From the IMG/VR virus record IMGVR_UViG_3300010392_000267, positions 1 to 38,389 of that record: DNA of 38,389 nt; one strand, 5' to 3'. The notes beneath the pieces were generated by a model. That model was not told where the DNA came from and did no database searches. It saw only the letters and a program-made list of their open reading frames with translations. How positions within the stretch are numbered: the stretch's first letter is position 1; each line of letters begins with the position of its first letter. A program made the position numbers and the translations under genes. Shown here piece after piece: positions 31,701 to 38,389 of this stretch. This stretch comes from a virus.

Positions 31701-32610
31701 CGCCATGGCGCTGGAAACCGACCCCGAAAAACAGAATGAAGCGGCGTTTGCGGCCGTGCTGGGTGTTGCCGAGTCGCTGACCTCGAAGTCCTACATGCAG
31801 GGCATGTCCGAGATGTTCGAAATCCTGTCAACGGATTGGAATGCCATCGTGACCGCCAAGCGTTCCAGCCAGAACCTGATGGCATCGATGGTGCCCCGCT
31901 GGGTGACGCACGTCACGACCATCCACGGTGACGAGATTTACAAGGCCGACGACGCTGCGAACCGCCAGGAGTTCTTGGACATGACGGGTTTGCCGGACGA
32001 GGCGGTCGGCGAAGGCAAGATTAAGCGGTCTTACGAAACCGGGAGTTACTGGGGCGATCTGCAACGGATGATCGGCCATCGTTCGGGCTATCTCAGCAAC
32101 GAAATCCCGCCGCGGGTGGACGTGTTCGGACGGCCGATCCTGATGGCCGGCTCGGTCGGGCCGGACTTCTTCATGCCGACGTACAAGTCGAAGCGCAAAT
32201 ACAACCCGTTGCTTGACGAGCTGATGATGAACAACGTGGCACCGTCGCAACCGCGTGCGGTGTTCTCCTACCTGGGTGGCGATATCGACTTGCACAACGA
32301 CGTGCACGACGAGCGCGGCGCCGGCTGGGCACTGTTCGAGTACCAGGTGGCCGTCGGTCGCCGGCGTGCGGAATCACTGCAACGGCTCGTCGGTTCAGAC
32401 ACCTACAAAAAGGCACCGCGCCCGGGCGGCAAAGGTGACATGGGCAGCAACAATCGCGCGCAGCTTCTGCGGATGGCGCTGGCGGAAGCCAACGAGCGGG
32501 CCAAGCTCGACATCATTGATAAGTACGAATTGCAAGGGCTCGCGCAACAGCGCGCACGCGAGCCGGATGAAATGCGCACGAACATGCCGTTCGAGCCGCT
32601 GCAGTTTTGA
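28723..32610 (+). CDS. Large internal virion/ejection protein (gp16-like)
   Basis: A 1295-residue protein, the longest wholly contained gene. It has hydrophobic Gly/Ala stretches (GGPAAGVLKTAGMGAYAAWL near 160-190), then a region ~640-700 with VWINGLLSSPVTHAKNMLGN, a pattern found in large DNA-ejection and core proteins of podoviruses and related 'polyvalent' phage proteins. I see no lytic transglycosylase motif, unlike T7 gp16. It would be ejected with the DNA and help it cross the inner membrane. ATG at 28723 (after GTG at 28720) overlaps the preceding stop. Confidence 0.75.
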   Translation: MAEKPVQGPPVPAPLHSFESMDTTRDSADTLFMERSQERREDRRLIEMAETDYESFATEMNQRAMSKMGEPVSDIFMRALPRGVAKGYEQLMETMPMRVGPTTGMPAVPLLSGKSAQEEANNIQNELANQELTVDQVSSLFEEPKTAPGQFVEPVAQFFAVGGPAAGVLKTAGMGAYAAWLVGGGLGDATAFDPDDPLLSDMLFFNEGEESLDLPDELTSFQEENPQATQLIAESLRESLYLSENQSQALGRVARRLQMAGEGAALGWLFEGAVGATRAVATQSGREGLREGARWIADQYEQAVQHLSSLPRGPASGSPASQRGSADVSALGTVVDKVKQTGRDLFDSQNTALGRDTERFQKPEPPAVSRETPAMYQASAEKLANASEARKVQGPPEPRTKDRNINMNYIETMEDNDDVARILDEVAEQNKGFEAARRGRISTDKTMEDAKAMLPWEREPIRVEEGEDGLFRVLNHDGTPAHPNAYRDAEKAQRWADHLQQQRGDAIDMMLRREPGDMWNAEQVTAARIVLANSADEMQKRARWLVNNEAAASPADWLEFRRMAAKHSLFQQSVQGAVGEIGRAMRALQIPAQSTGQTTGANYQQIAMEEILQATGGVKTAKALANKIASAKDLGRVSDLASKGAWAKSRDVILQVWINGLLSSPVTHAKNMLGNTMANAMAVPERFAAAGVGSIRRAITGADDGVRASEAMGQLNSYLGGWADGIRLAGRALKTGEETLGMGTKLSDAGLDRHRAISATEFGVDPDSIYGKGVDFLGDWVVGWPGRALMAEDELFKGLNYRMELGAQAYRKASQEGLPFGSKEYADRVSELLNEPTEDMYAESMLQAQKMTFTDPISSDLVKSLQGMTGRFPMLKFVMPFVRTPFNIAKYSVERSPLAWANPKWWADVKAGGARADMAIGKLVTGSGILGAASYFTVQGNITGAGPKDPSMNKVWRDQGYQPWSIRVGDYLFSYNGLDPVGMQIGMMAQTLNAMALETDPEKQNEAAFAAVLGVAESLTSKSYMQGMSEMFEILSTDWNAIVTAKRSSQNLMASMVPRWVTHVTTIHGDEIYKADDAANRQEFLDMTGLPDEAVGEGKIKRSYETGSYWGDLQRMIGHRSGYLSNEIPPRVDVFGRPILMAGSVGPDFFMPTYKSKRKYNPLLDELMMNNVAPSQPRAVFSYLGGDIDLHNDVHDERGAGWALFEYQVAVGRRRAESLQRLVGSDTYKKAPRPGGKGDMGSNNRAQLLRMALAEANERAKLDIIDKYELQGLAQQRAREPDEMRTNMPFEPLQF

Positions 32611-32621
32611 GGTAATACGAC

Positions 32622-35075
32622 ATGACGCTGCAAAAAGAGAACTTGTTGATAAACCACACTGCCTCGGGCAGCGCGGTTTTCTATTTCCCGTTTCGGGTCG
32701 ATTCAATCGACGACCTGGTGGTTGCGTTCGATGGCGCTGAGATTGTGTCGGGATTCACCGCGAGCCTGTTTCCCGGTGACGAGAACGGAGGATTCATAAC
32801 GTGCGACACGGCGCCGGCCAACGGCGTGATTGTATCGATCATGCGGCGCTTGCCGCTGGTGCAGTTGACCCGTTACTACGAAGGCAGCCCGTTCCCTCCG
32901 GAAACGGTGGAAGGCGACCAGGACGATGACCGTATGATTGACCAGCAGCTCGCCGAAGAAATCGGCCGCACGCTGCGGCACGGCCCTTACCCGGGGCAGG
33001 AGCAGTTCGATGCGGGCGGCAAGCGGATCACCGGGCTTGCCTACGGTGTTGATCCGGACGATGCGATCAGCGTTGAACAGGCACAGAATGACCCGGACAT
33101 CGGGTCTGGGCTGCCAGGACCGGTGGGCCCACAAGCGGAGCCGTTCGGGTACGACCTGACGCCCGCAGAAACGGCCGCCGGTATCACGGAAAACGATATC
33201 GACAAAGCCATCTTGCCGGGCTGGATCACGCGCTACGGCGCAGACGCGTCCGGGCTGCAGGACAGCGCGCCGGCTGCGACCATGGCGATTAATGCGGCGT
33301 CACACGCGTACCTGGACGGTTCGCATCCGTCAGCGGTGTACGTGCCGTCGGGCGATTTCGTTTGCGACGATGACGTGTACGGGTATTACGACTCGACCAA
33401 CAACCCGAACTTCAACCCGGACAACAAGGGCACAGGCCGCATGATTATCTGGGGCGATTCCGCACCGGGGTATGCGGACATTGACCAGGGCAACAAGCGC
33501 GGCAGCCTGCTGCGGTTTACCGCCGGGCACCAGTTCCTCGGCACCCGCGACGGCGGTGACGAAGCCGGCGGTGCCGATGCGAAGCAGTTCTTGCTGCTCA
33601 ATTTCGGCATCTCGGCCAACATCAACGACTACGCACTGAAGCTGCAAAACAGTCCGGAGCTGCAGGTCTGTCGGCTGACGGTGCACAACGCACACACCGA
33701 CACCAACGTGGGCGGCGTGCTGCTCAACGACTCGTTCACCTCATCGATCGAGCACGTGTATTGCTCGGGCCCGGACCGGAACCAGCGCACGGCCAACGCG
33801 AGCACCAATCCCGGCACCCGCACCACGGCGTGGGGCATCGGCGTCAAGTATTCCGCGACCGAATACGGCGGCGGCAACGTGCACTGGCGAGACGTCAACG
33901 TGAACGGCTTCGGCAAGGGCTTCGAGCTGGGTGACGATTACGCGACCGCGGTGTCGAACGGCGTTGCAGCGACCAACCACGACCTGTTCCAGTGCCAGGC
34001 GCAGTATTGTCGCGAAGGCTTCGACATCAAGGCCGGCATGACCACGGTGCGACTGCGTCAATGCTTCGTCGAGTTTATCTACGCGATCGATGGCTCCCCG
34101 GGTATCGGTTACTGGGTTCACGAATCGGCGGGCAAAGGCAAGCTCAACGAAACCAGCAATCGGCACGGACTGATCGAGCTGATCAGTTGCTCGTCGGGCA
34201 CCAACGACAAGCCCGGTGACGTGGCGTTGAAGGACTATCACGTCCTGCTCGGTTCGTCCGAGTCGGATCCGAATCGCAGCGCCCACGGCAACACCGTGAT
34301 CAGCGGCATGCGCTTCGGCCAGGTGCCGGACGACGTTGCGTGCATCCGTCGCTACAACTCGAAAGAAAACGGCTTTCTGGAAATCAACAAGCCGAGCGTT
34401 TCTGACAACGGCGGCAAGTTCCTGGTCGTCGAACCCGAAGCGCAGCACGGCCTGCTGGAGCTCAAAAACACCGAGGGGCTTTCCTACATGAGCAAGACCG
34501 CGGACTGGATTGTCAGCTCCGCGGACTGGGTAACTGATGCGTCGCCCTGGCTGGCCGGCGAGTCCGACATGGAAGCCGACTACGGCACCGTCAACGGCGG
34601 GTCGCCGGATTACGACTATGCCGATGCGCGGGGAATGCCAGGCTACGGCATCTGTCGCGTCGCGGCCGGCAACACGCAAGCCTTCCGTTTGCCCAGCCAG
34701 GCAAAGATGCACGCCAAGCCGATCATCATCCAGAAAACCGAGGCCGGTAACGGCACCGTGTCGCTGGATCCGGCCGCACCGGCGTGGCAGGCCACCACCT
34801 ACTACAAGCGCGGTGACATCAGATCGAAAGGCGGCTGGCTGTTCGCCTGTGACATACCCGGCACGTCAGGCGCCACCGGCCCGACCGGCGGGAGCGGTGA
34901 CGGCCAGACCGACGGTGGCGTGACGTGGAACGAGCTGGTGAACGGCGATCACGAGATCAACGGCAGCACATCGGCATGGTCACCGACGATGGCGGACTAC
35001 GACCGGATTCTGCTGACGCCCCGTGTGCCTAACGACAACTCGGGCCGCATCGAGTGGTTCGCCAAGGTTTTGTAA
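32622..35075 (+). CDS. Tailspike with T7-like N-terminus and pectate-lyase-like beta-helix
   Basis: An 817-residue protein. Residues ~1-115 are the T7-tail-fibre-like adaptor (SAVFYFPFRVDSIDDLVVAF, then PPETVEGDQDDDRMIDQQLA), which docks on the tail. After a Gly/Pro hinge (~160-175), WITRYGADASGLQDSAPAAT (201-220) starts a beta-helix as in pectate-lyase_3-type tailspikes; Asp/Gly/Asn-rich rungs continue to ~650, and the C-terminus (SLDPAAPAWQATTYYKRGDI, DRILLTPRVPNDNSG) is a small beta domain. It probably binds or cleaves a surface polysaccharide of the host; active residues are not evident. GAGGT stands 8 bases before the ATG. Confidence 0.85.
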   Translation: MTLQKENLLINHTASGSAVFYFPFRVDSIDDLVVAFDGAEIVSGFTASLFPGDENGGFITCDTAPANGVIVSIMRRLPLVQLTRYYEGSPFPPETVEGDQDDDRMIDQQLAEEIGRTLRHGPYPGQEQFDAGGKRITGLAYGVDPDDAISVEQAQNDPDIGSGLPGPVGPQAEPFGYDLTPAETAAGITENDIDKAILPGWITRYGADASGLQDSAPAATMAINAASHAYLDGSHPSAVYVPSGDFVCDDDVYGYYDSTNNPNFNPDNKGTGRMIIWGDSAPGYADIDQGNKRGSLLRFTAGHQFLGTRDGGDEAGGADAKQFLLLNFGISANINDYALKLQNSPELQVCRLTVHNAHTDTNVGGVLLNDSFTSSIEHVYCSGPDRNQRTANASTNPGTRTTAWGIGVKYSATEYGGGNVHWRDVNVNGFGKGFELGDDYATAVSNGVAATNHDLFQCQAQYCREGFDIKAGMTTVRLRQCFVEFIYAIDGSPGIGYWVHESAGKGKLNETSNRHGLIELISCSSGTNDKPGDVALKDYHVLLGSSESDPNRSAHGNTVISGMRFGQVPDDVACIRRYNSKENGFLEINKPSVSDNGGKFLVVEPEAQHGLLELKNTEGLSYMSKTADWIVSSADWVTDASPWLAGESDMEADYGTVNGGSPDYDYADARGMPGYGICRVAAGNTQAFRLPSQAKMHAKPIIIQKTEAGNGTVSLDPAAPAWQATTYYKRGDIRSKGGWLFACDIPGTSGATGPTGGSGDGQTDGGVTWNELVNGDHEINGSTSAWSPTMADYDRILLTPRVPNDNSGRIEWFAKVL

Positions 35076-35077
35076 CC

Positions 35078-35344
35078 GTGGACGATTCGATGCTTTGGAA
35101 ATGGATTCTCAACATCGGCGCGGTCCTGGGCGGCGGCATGTGGCTCGGTCGCGTGCAGGCGAAAGCCAACCGCAACGAAACCGATATCGAGAAGACCCTG
35201 GCAAAGCTCGATAAGCACACCGAAGAAGCGAAGCAGTCCACCGAGGCGATTCATGCACTGAGCGAGCGGATCGTGCGGCTGGAGGAATCCAACAAAACCC
35301 GCAACACGAAAATCGACGCAATCTATGAGGCGGTGAAGAAATGA
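35078..35344 (+). CDS. Small membrane/coiled-coil protein of the lysis region
   Basis: An 88-residue protein from GTG 35078 (84 from ATG 35090). One N-terminal transmembrane helix (LWKWILNIGAVLGGGMWLG) is followed by a hydrophilic coiled coil (NETDIEKTLAKLDKHTEEAK, then LSERIVRLEESNKTRNTKID). This is the topology of i-spanins and of some XhlA-like lysis helpers. It directly precedes the endolysin. No o-spanin lipoprotein was found, so spanin function is tentative. Confidence 0.6.
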   Translation: MDDSMLWKWILNIGAVLGGGMWLGRVQAKANRNETDIEKTLAKLDKHTEEAKQSTEAIHALSERIVRLEESNKTRNTKIDAIYEAVKK

Positions 35345-35850
35345 AATTGTCGCAACACTTTAGTCTCGCAGAGTTCACGCGCTCGCAGACCGCCAAGCGC
35401 ATGGGCCGCACGGTCGTGGCGGACCCGGCGATCATCGACAACCTCACGCAGCTGTGCGAGCACGTTCTCGAACCGGTACGCATGCAGCTGAATTTCAACT
35501 TCGGCGGCGGGGTGCGTATCCATCCTACCAGTGGCTACCGGCCCGCATGGCTTAACAAGGCCATCGGCGGCAGCAAGACCTCAGACCATGTGAACGGCCG
35601 CGCCGCCGATTTCGTTCTCAGTGGCGGCATCGATCTGGATTTGTTCGCTGCCTGCCACTGCATTGCCGATTCGAATATTCCGTTCGACCAGCTGATCCAC
35701 GAAGGCGGCGAATGGATACACATCAGCTTCCGCGACGCCGAGCACCCGCGGCGTGAAGTGAAAACCGCGACGTTCTCGCGGGGGCTGTTCGGCCGCAGAA
35801 AAACCACCTACCACCCGGGATTGATCACCGTTGATGCGCTCGCTGCTTAA
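35341..35850 (+). CDS. Endolysin, peptidase M15 family
   Basis: A 169-residue D-Ala-D-Ala-type zinc peptidase. Key features: SGYRPAWLNKAIGGSKTSDH with H83, D90 (GRAADF), and WIHISF with H127, the three zinc ligands of Peptidase_M15_3. It should cut peptidoglycan cross-links at lysis. No signal peptide is present, so export by the holin beside it is expected. Its stop overlaps the holin start by 17 bases. Confidence 0.9.
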   Translation: MKLSQHFSLAEFTRSQTAKRMGRTVVADPAIIDNLTQLCEHVLEPVRMQLNFNFGGGVRIHPTSGYRPAWLNKAIGGSKTSDHVNGRAADFVLSGGIDLDLFAACHCIADSNIPFDQLIHEGGEWIHISFRDAEHPRREVKTATFSRGLFGRRKTTYHPGLITVDALAA

Positions 35851-36238
35851 AAGCCTGTTTCTGACGACCGATCGGGCGGGTCCCCTGATGGACTCGGTCG
35901 GCAAGGGCGTCAATGCCATCGTCAACACCGCGGAAGAGCGGCAGAACCTGCTGCTGGCGTGGGTTGCTGCGACCGGCCCGACCAACGTGGCGCGGCGGTT
36001 GCTGGCGTTTGTGGTCGCCGGCGTGTGGACGCTCTACCAGCTGGTGTTGCTGGTGCTGTTGATTTTGTCGATCTGGTTTGCGCCGCTGCTCACCACCGTG
36101 GCGCTGATCAAGGACCACATGGACCGCTCCATCAACGGTGCATTCATGCTGGCGATGGCGTTTTATTTCGCGCCGCACGCGATCGCGGCACTCAAGGGCA
36201 CCGCGGTGTTTCAGATGCTGGGGAGCAATAAGTCGTGA
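35834..36238 (+). CDS. Holin (3-TM family)
   Basis: A 134-residue membrane protein starting MRSLLKSLFLTTDRAGPLMD. After an amphipathic N-terminus there are hydrophobic segments at ~55-80 (LLAFVVAGVWTLYQLVLLVL and on) and ~105-125 (GAFMLAMAFYFAPHAIAALK), as in the holin_3TM group found next to M15 endolysins. It would permeabilise the inner membrane to release the endolysin. ATG at 35834 is preferred to the TTG just upstream. The stop overlaps the GTG start of the tail fibre gene. Confidence 0.75.
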   Translation: MRSLLKSLFLTTDRAGPLMDSVGKGVNAIVNTAEERQNLLLAWVAATGPTNVARRLLAFVVAGVWTLYQLVLLVLLILSIWFAPLLTTVALIKDHMDRSINGAFMLAMAFYFAPHAIAALKGTAVFQMLGSNKS

Positions 36239-38389
36239 GCCAATTCACTCTCAATGAGGTTTTGCCGGCCTTCGGCCTCGGAAAGCTGGAGCTCACCGCA
36301 CAATTCCCGGCGCCGGACCCCGACTTCAATCAGATGACGCTGCAGCTTCTGCCGTACAGCTACGAATGGGCGAATCCCGGTCCGAACGGCGGAAGCTGGG
36401 GCATTGAGGTGTGCGACAAGATTGCTGGCACAACCACGCCCATCGCGTCGTGGATTCACGGCAGAAGCCTGACCATAAAACTGGCCGAGGGCAGTGACGC
36501 ATTCACCCGAATCAAGGCGCAGATCATAGCTAACGAAGAACTGACGCTGTGCTTTGCCGCTTTCGAGTCACTTGCCGGTCACTCGAGACAAAACACTATT
36601 AACCCGTACGGCGGCGTAGTCGTCACGCTCACTAACACGCTTGATCTCACGCCAGTCGGTGTAGCGCCTGAGATCACCAAGGACCCAACGTCGAAGACAA
36701 TTGATGAAGGCGGTGTTCTGCTGCTCACCGCAGAGGCAACCGAATTACCGACATACGAGTGGCGCAAAGGTGGCGTGCCGGTGGTTAACGGCGCGCGCAT
36801 ATCCGGCACAAACACCAACCGCCTGACCGTCAACCCAGCCGAACCGGGTGACGCCGGCGACTACACGTGCTACGTGGAAAACCTCTTCGGCAACGACGAA
36901 TCGGCAGTCGCCACGGTCACCATCAACCAGACGGTGGCGACTGTGGCGCCGACGTTTGCGCCGACCATTCTCGACATGAACGACAGCTTCGATAAAAGCA
37001 ATGTCGACGACGCCGATCACTGGGACAAGTACTGGCGACACTACGAGCCGGACGGGGTCAGTACGCCGTTCGCGGGTATTGCCCGGCACAACGCCGGCAA
37101 GCTGGAGCTGCTGAGCTCCGGCCTCAAGGGCGACAACAACCGCACGTTCCTGCGTTCGAAGCAGGATGCGCTGTTCAACATGTTTACGCACGGCGTGGAG
37201 ATCGATCTCGATGGCTACGCACACACCGGTGGCAACGAGTACTCGACGCGTCGCTCGCACATCTACCTGTGCCCGGCGGACACCGGCAACGCCGGCAACG
37301 ATTACTACTTTGCCAACAGCACGTTCTGCATACGGCTGCAGGACAAGAACACCAACCCGTGGTTCTGGATACTGGCTAAGGACGGCGTCGCGGGCGCACC
37401 CGGGGAGCTGGTGCCGCAGACCGAACTCAGTATTCGGCCGGTGGATATCAAGATCGAGCTCAACAGCTCGGCGTACCGGGTCACGCTGATCGATGCCGGC
37501 GGTGTGGAGAAGATCTTCGAGGGCGCGCACGGCCTGACCGCGGCGAACTGGGGCATCAACGGCGACGCGTACCTGACCATTGAGAACGACCACTCCGACA
37601 GTGACGGGTCTGACCCGAACCAGACGCTGCTGTCGTTCGACAACTTCTACGCCCGCAGCCTGCTGTTCATGGAAGCCTTCCAGGCAACGGGCACGCTCGA
37701 CAGTGACCAGCTGGTCGGCATGTACCGGCAGACGGCCAACACCGACACGGCCGTGGCTCGTGCCGCGGGGTCGTTGACCTTGACCGCGGACGGTGCCGGC
37801 GCCGAGCGGTACGACATTCTGTCGGGCCAGTGCACCAAGCACCTGAACTTTTTCCATCACCGCGAGAAGCTGGTCGGCAAGCTGCAGCCGCTCAGCGGAG
37901 CGGGCTACATGTACTACGCACTGGCGTGCAAGACGCCCGGCCAGGACAAACCGGACATCTACACGGCGCCGTACGGCATCGCGGTGCGCGTGGACGAATC
38001 GAACAACGTCGCGCTGGTGACGAAAGAGAACTCAACCAACTCGTGGCCTTCGACCGTGCTCGCGTCGTTCGCGCTGGGCGGCAACAACCCGACCGGCTTC
38101 GTGCTCGATCTCAGCCGCGACGACTACACCGTGGCGGTGACAACGGAGGGCACCGACCCGTCACCGCAAAGCGGTGCCCACGGCCTCGACCCGTGGGAGT
38201 GGGGCGCGTACGACCGCCGGCAAGGCGGTGGCTCGGTGGTGCAGGGCGCGCTCATCAACACCGGTCACAGCGCGATTTCTTACGCGGTGCGCCGGCCGGG
38301 TTCGTCGGGCAACGCGGTGGCCGTGTTCAATGCGCTGACGGTTACGCGCACCACGGCGTTAACCCTGAGCGGCACGATCTTCGGTTCCA
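36235..38389 (+). CDS. Tail fibre with Ig-like domain, N-terminal part (continues at 1)
   Basis: GTG at 36235 overlaps the holin stop (GTGA). The open frame reaches the right edge without a stop and continues in phase at position 1, to end at 2490 (about 1505 residues). Residues ~1-140 are an unrecognised beta domain. Residues ~143-228 are an Ig-like (I-set) domain: PTSKTIDEGGVLLLTAEATE, then YEWRKGGVPVVNG with W176, NRLTVNPAEPGDAGDYTCYV with C212; the usual first Cys is Ala, so there is no disulfide. Residues ~240-480 look like a concanavalin/LamG sandwich (NDSFDKSN, HWDKYWRHYEP), followed by further beta domains and the helix part. Ig domains on phage tails bind host surface carbohydrates weakly. 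Confidence 0.85.
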   Translation, partial: MSQFTLNEVLPAFGLGKLELTAQFPAPDPDFNQMTLQLLPYSYEWANPGPNGGSWGIEVCDKIAGTTTPIASWIHGRSLTIKLAEGSDAFTRIKAQIIANEELTLCFAAFESLAGHSRQNTINPYGGVVVTLTNTLDLTPVGVAPEITKDPTSKTIDEGGVLLLTAEATELPTYEWRKGGVPVVNGARISGTNTNRLTVNPAEPGDAGDYTCYVENLFGNDESAVATVTINQTVATVAPTFAPTILDMNDSFDKSNVDDADHWDKYWRHYEPDGVSTPFAGIARHNAGKLELLSSGLKGDNNRTFLRSKQDALFNMFTHGVEIDLDGYAHTGGNEYSTRRSHIYLCPADTGNAGNDYYFANSTFCIRLQDKNTNPWFWILAKDGVAGAPGELVPQTELSIRPVDIKIELNSSAYRVTLIDAGGVEKIFEGAHGLTAANWGINGDAYLTIENDHSDSDGSDPNQTLLSFDNFYARSLLFMEAFQATGTLDSDQLVGMYRQTANTDTAVARAAGSLTLTADGAGAERYDILSGQCTKHLNFFHHREKLVGKLQPLSGAGYMYYALACKTPGQDKPDIYTAPYGIAVRVDESNNVALVTKENSTNSWPSTVLASFALGGNNPTGFVLDLSRDDYTVAVTTEGTDPSPQSGAHGLDPWEWGAYDRRQGGGSVVQGALINTGHSAISYAVRRPGSSGNAVAVFNALTVTRTTALTLSGTIFGS
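38263..38389. repeat. Terminal direct repeat, right copy
   Basis: Exact copy of bases 1-127. See the left copy; removing it gives a circular genome of 38,262 bp. Confidence 0.95.

Noticed and set aside
36745-37860. 371-codon minus-strand frame near the right end
   Set aside because: Opposite the tail fibre whose plus frame is open through the junction and carries an Ig-like pattern; Val/Arg-rich shadow.
1-38389. CRISPR arrays, insertion sequences, rRNA genes
   Set aside because: No regularly spaced identical repeats, transposase or rRNA sequence was seen.

Overview
This window is a complete, circularly closed genome of a temperate podovirus-like phage (a prophage-capable virus), not a piece of a bacterial chromosome. 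The last 127 bases are an exact copy of the first 127, which is the signature of a circular assembly cut open at an arbitrary point; the non-redundant length is therefore 38,262 bp. The cut falls inside a tail gene, so the coding region that starts at 36235 runs off the right edge and finishes at 2490. Gene families, GC-rich coding regions (with AT-richer stretches at about 2505-4124 and 5500-8650), and an attachment core copied from a bacterial tRNA-Asn gene point to a pseudomonadotal, probably gammaproteobacterial, host; no closer assignment is possible from the sequence alone.

Layout. (1) 36235-2490 (across the junction) and 2505-4124: tail fibre/tailspike genes at the right end of the late operon, closed by a terminator at 4225-4249. 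(2) 4258-4463: integration site, with a 45-bp core identical in form to the 3' part of tRNA-Asn, flanked by four GTGGCCTAC direct repeats that look like integrase arm sites. (3) 4458-11671, all minus strand: tyrosine integrase, a DUF4224-type excisionase candidate, a run of small overlapping early genes (with an inserted HNH endonuclease, a DUF551 protein and a Cys-rich protein carrying an RNA polymerase alpha-CTD-like domain), then SSB, YqaJ-type exonuclease and Bet-type annealing protein, and two microproteins next to the leftward promoter. (4) 11690-12470: lambda-like switch with a leftward promoter, a short CI-like repressor (minus), a rightward promoter and a P22-type Cro (plus). Four 16-bp operators of the form GKMAAC-N4-GTTWMC occupy the two promoters. 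(5) 12569-13074: two small membrane proteins on the minus strand, antisense to the rightward transcript, which look like lysogen-expressed functions. (6) 13186-16983: replication initiator with internal iterons (probable origin), then small accessory genes including a PD-(D/E)XK-like nuclease. (7) 16991-36238: terminase small and large subunits, T7-like portal, scaffold, capsid, tail-tube proteins, ejection proteins, tailspike, and a lysis cassette (coiled-coil membrane protein, M15 peptidase endolysin, 3-TM holin).

How it works together. The virion is built from a T7-like short-tailed module, but control, recombination and integration are lambda/P22-like. Repressor and Cro compete for the four operators; release of the leftward promoter gives the Red-like recombination genes and the small early genes, and release of the rightward promoter gives Cro and, after passing an intrinsic terminator at 13147-13173, replication and perhaps late genes. 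The most unusual elements are the alpha-CTD-like domain inserted into a Cys-rich phage protein, the apparently leaderless cro transcript, a repressor without a self-cleavage domain, a terminator directly in front of the replication gene, and an Ig-like domain in the tail fibre.
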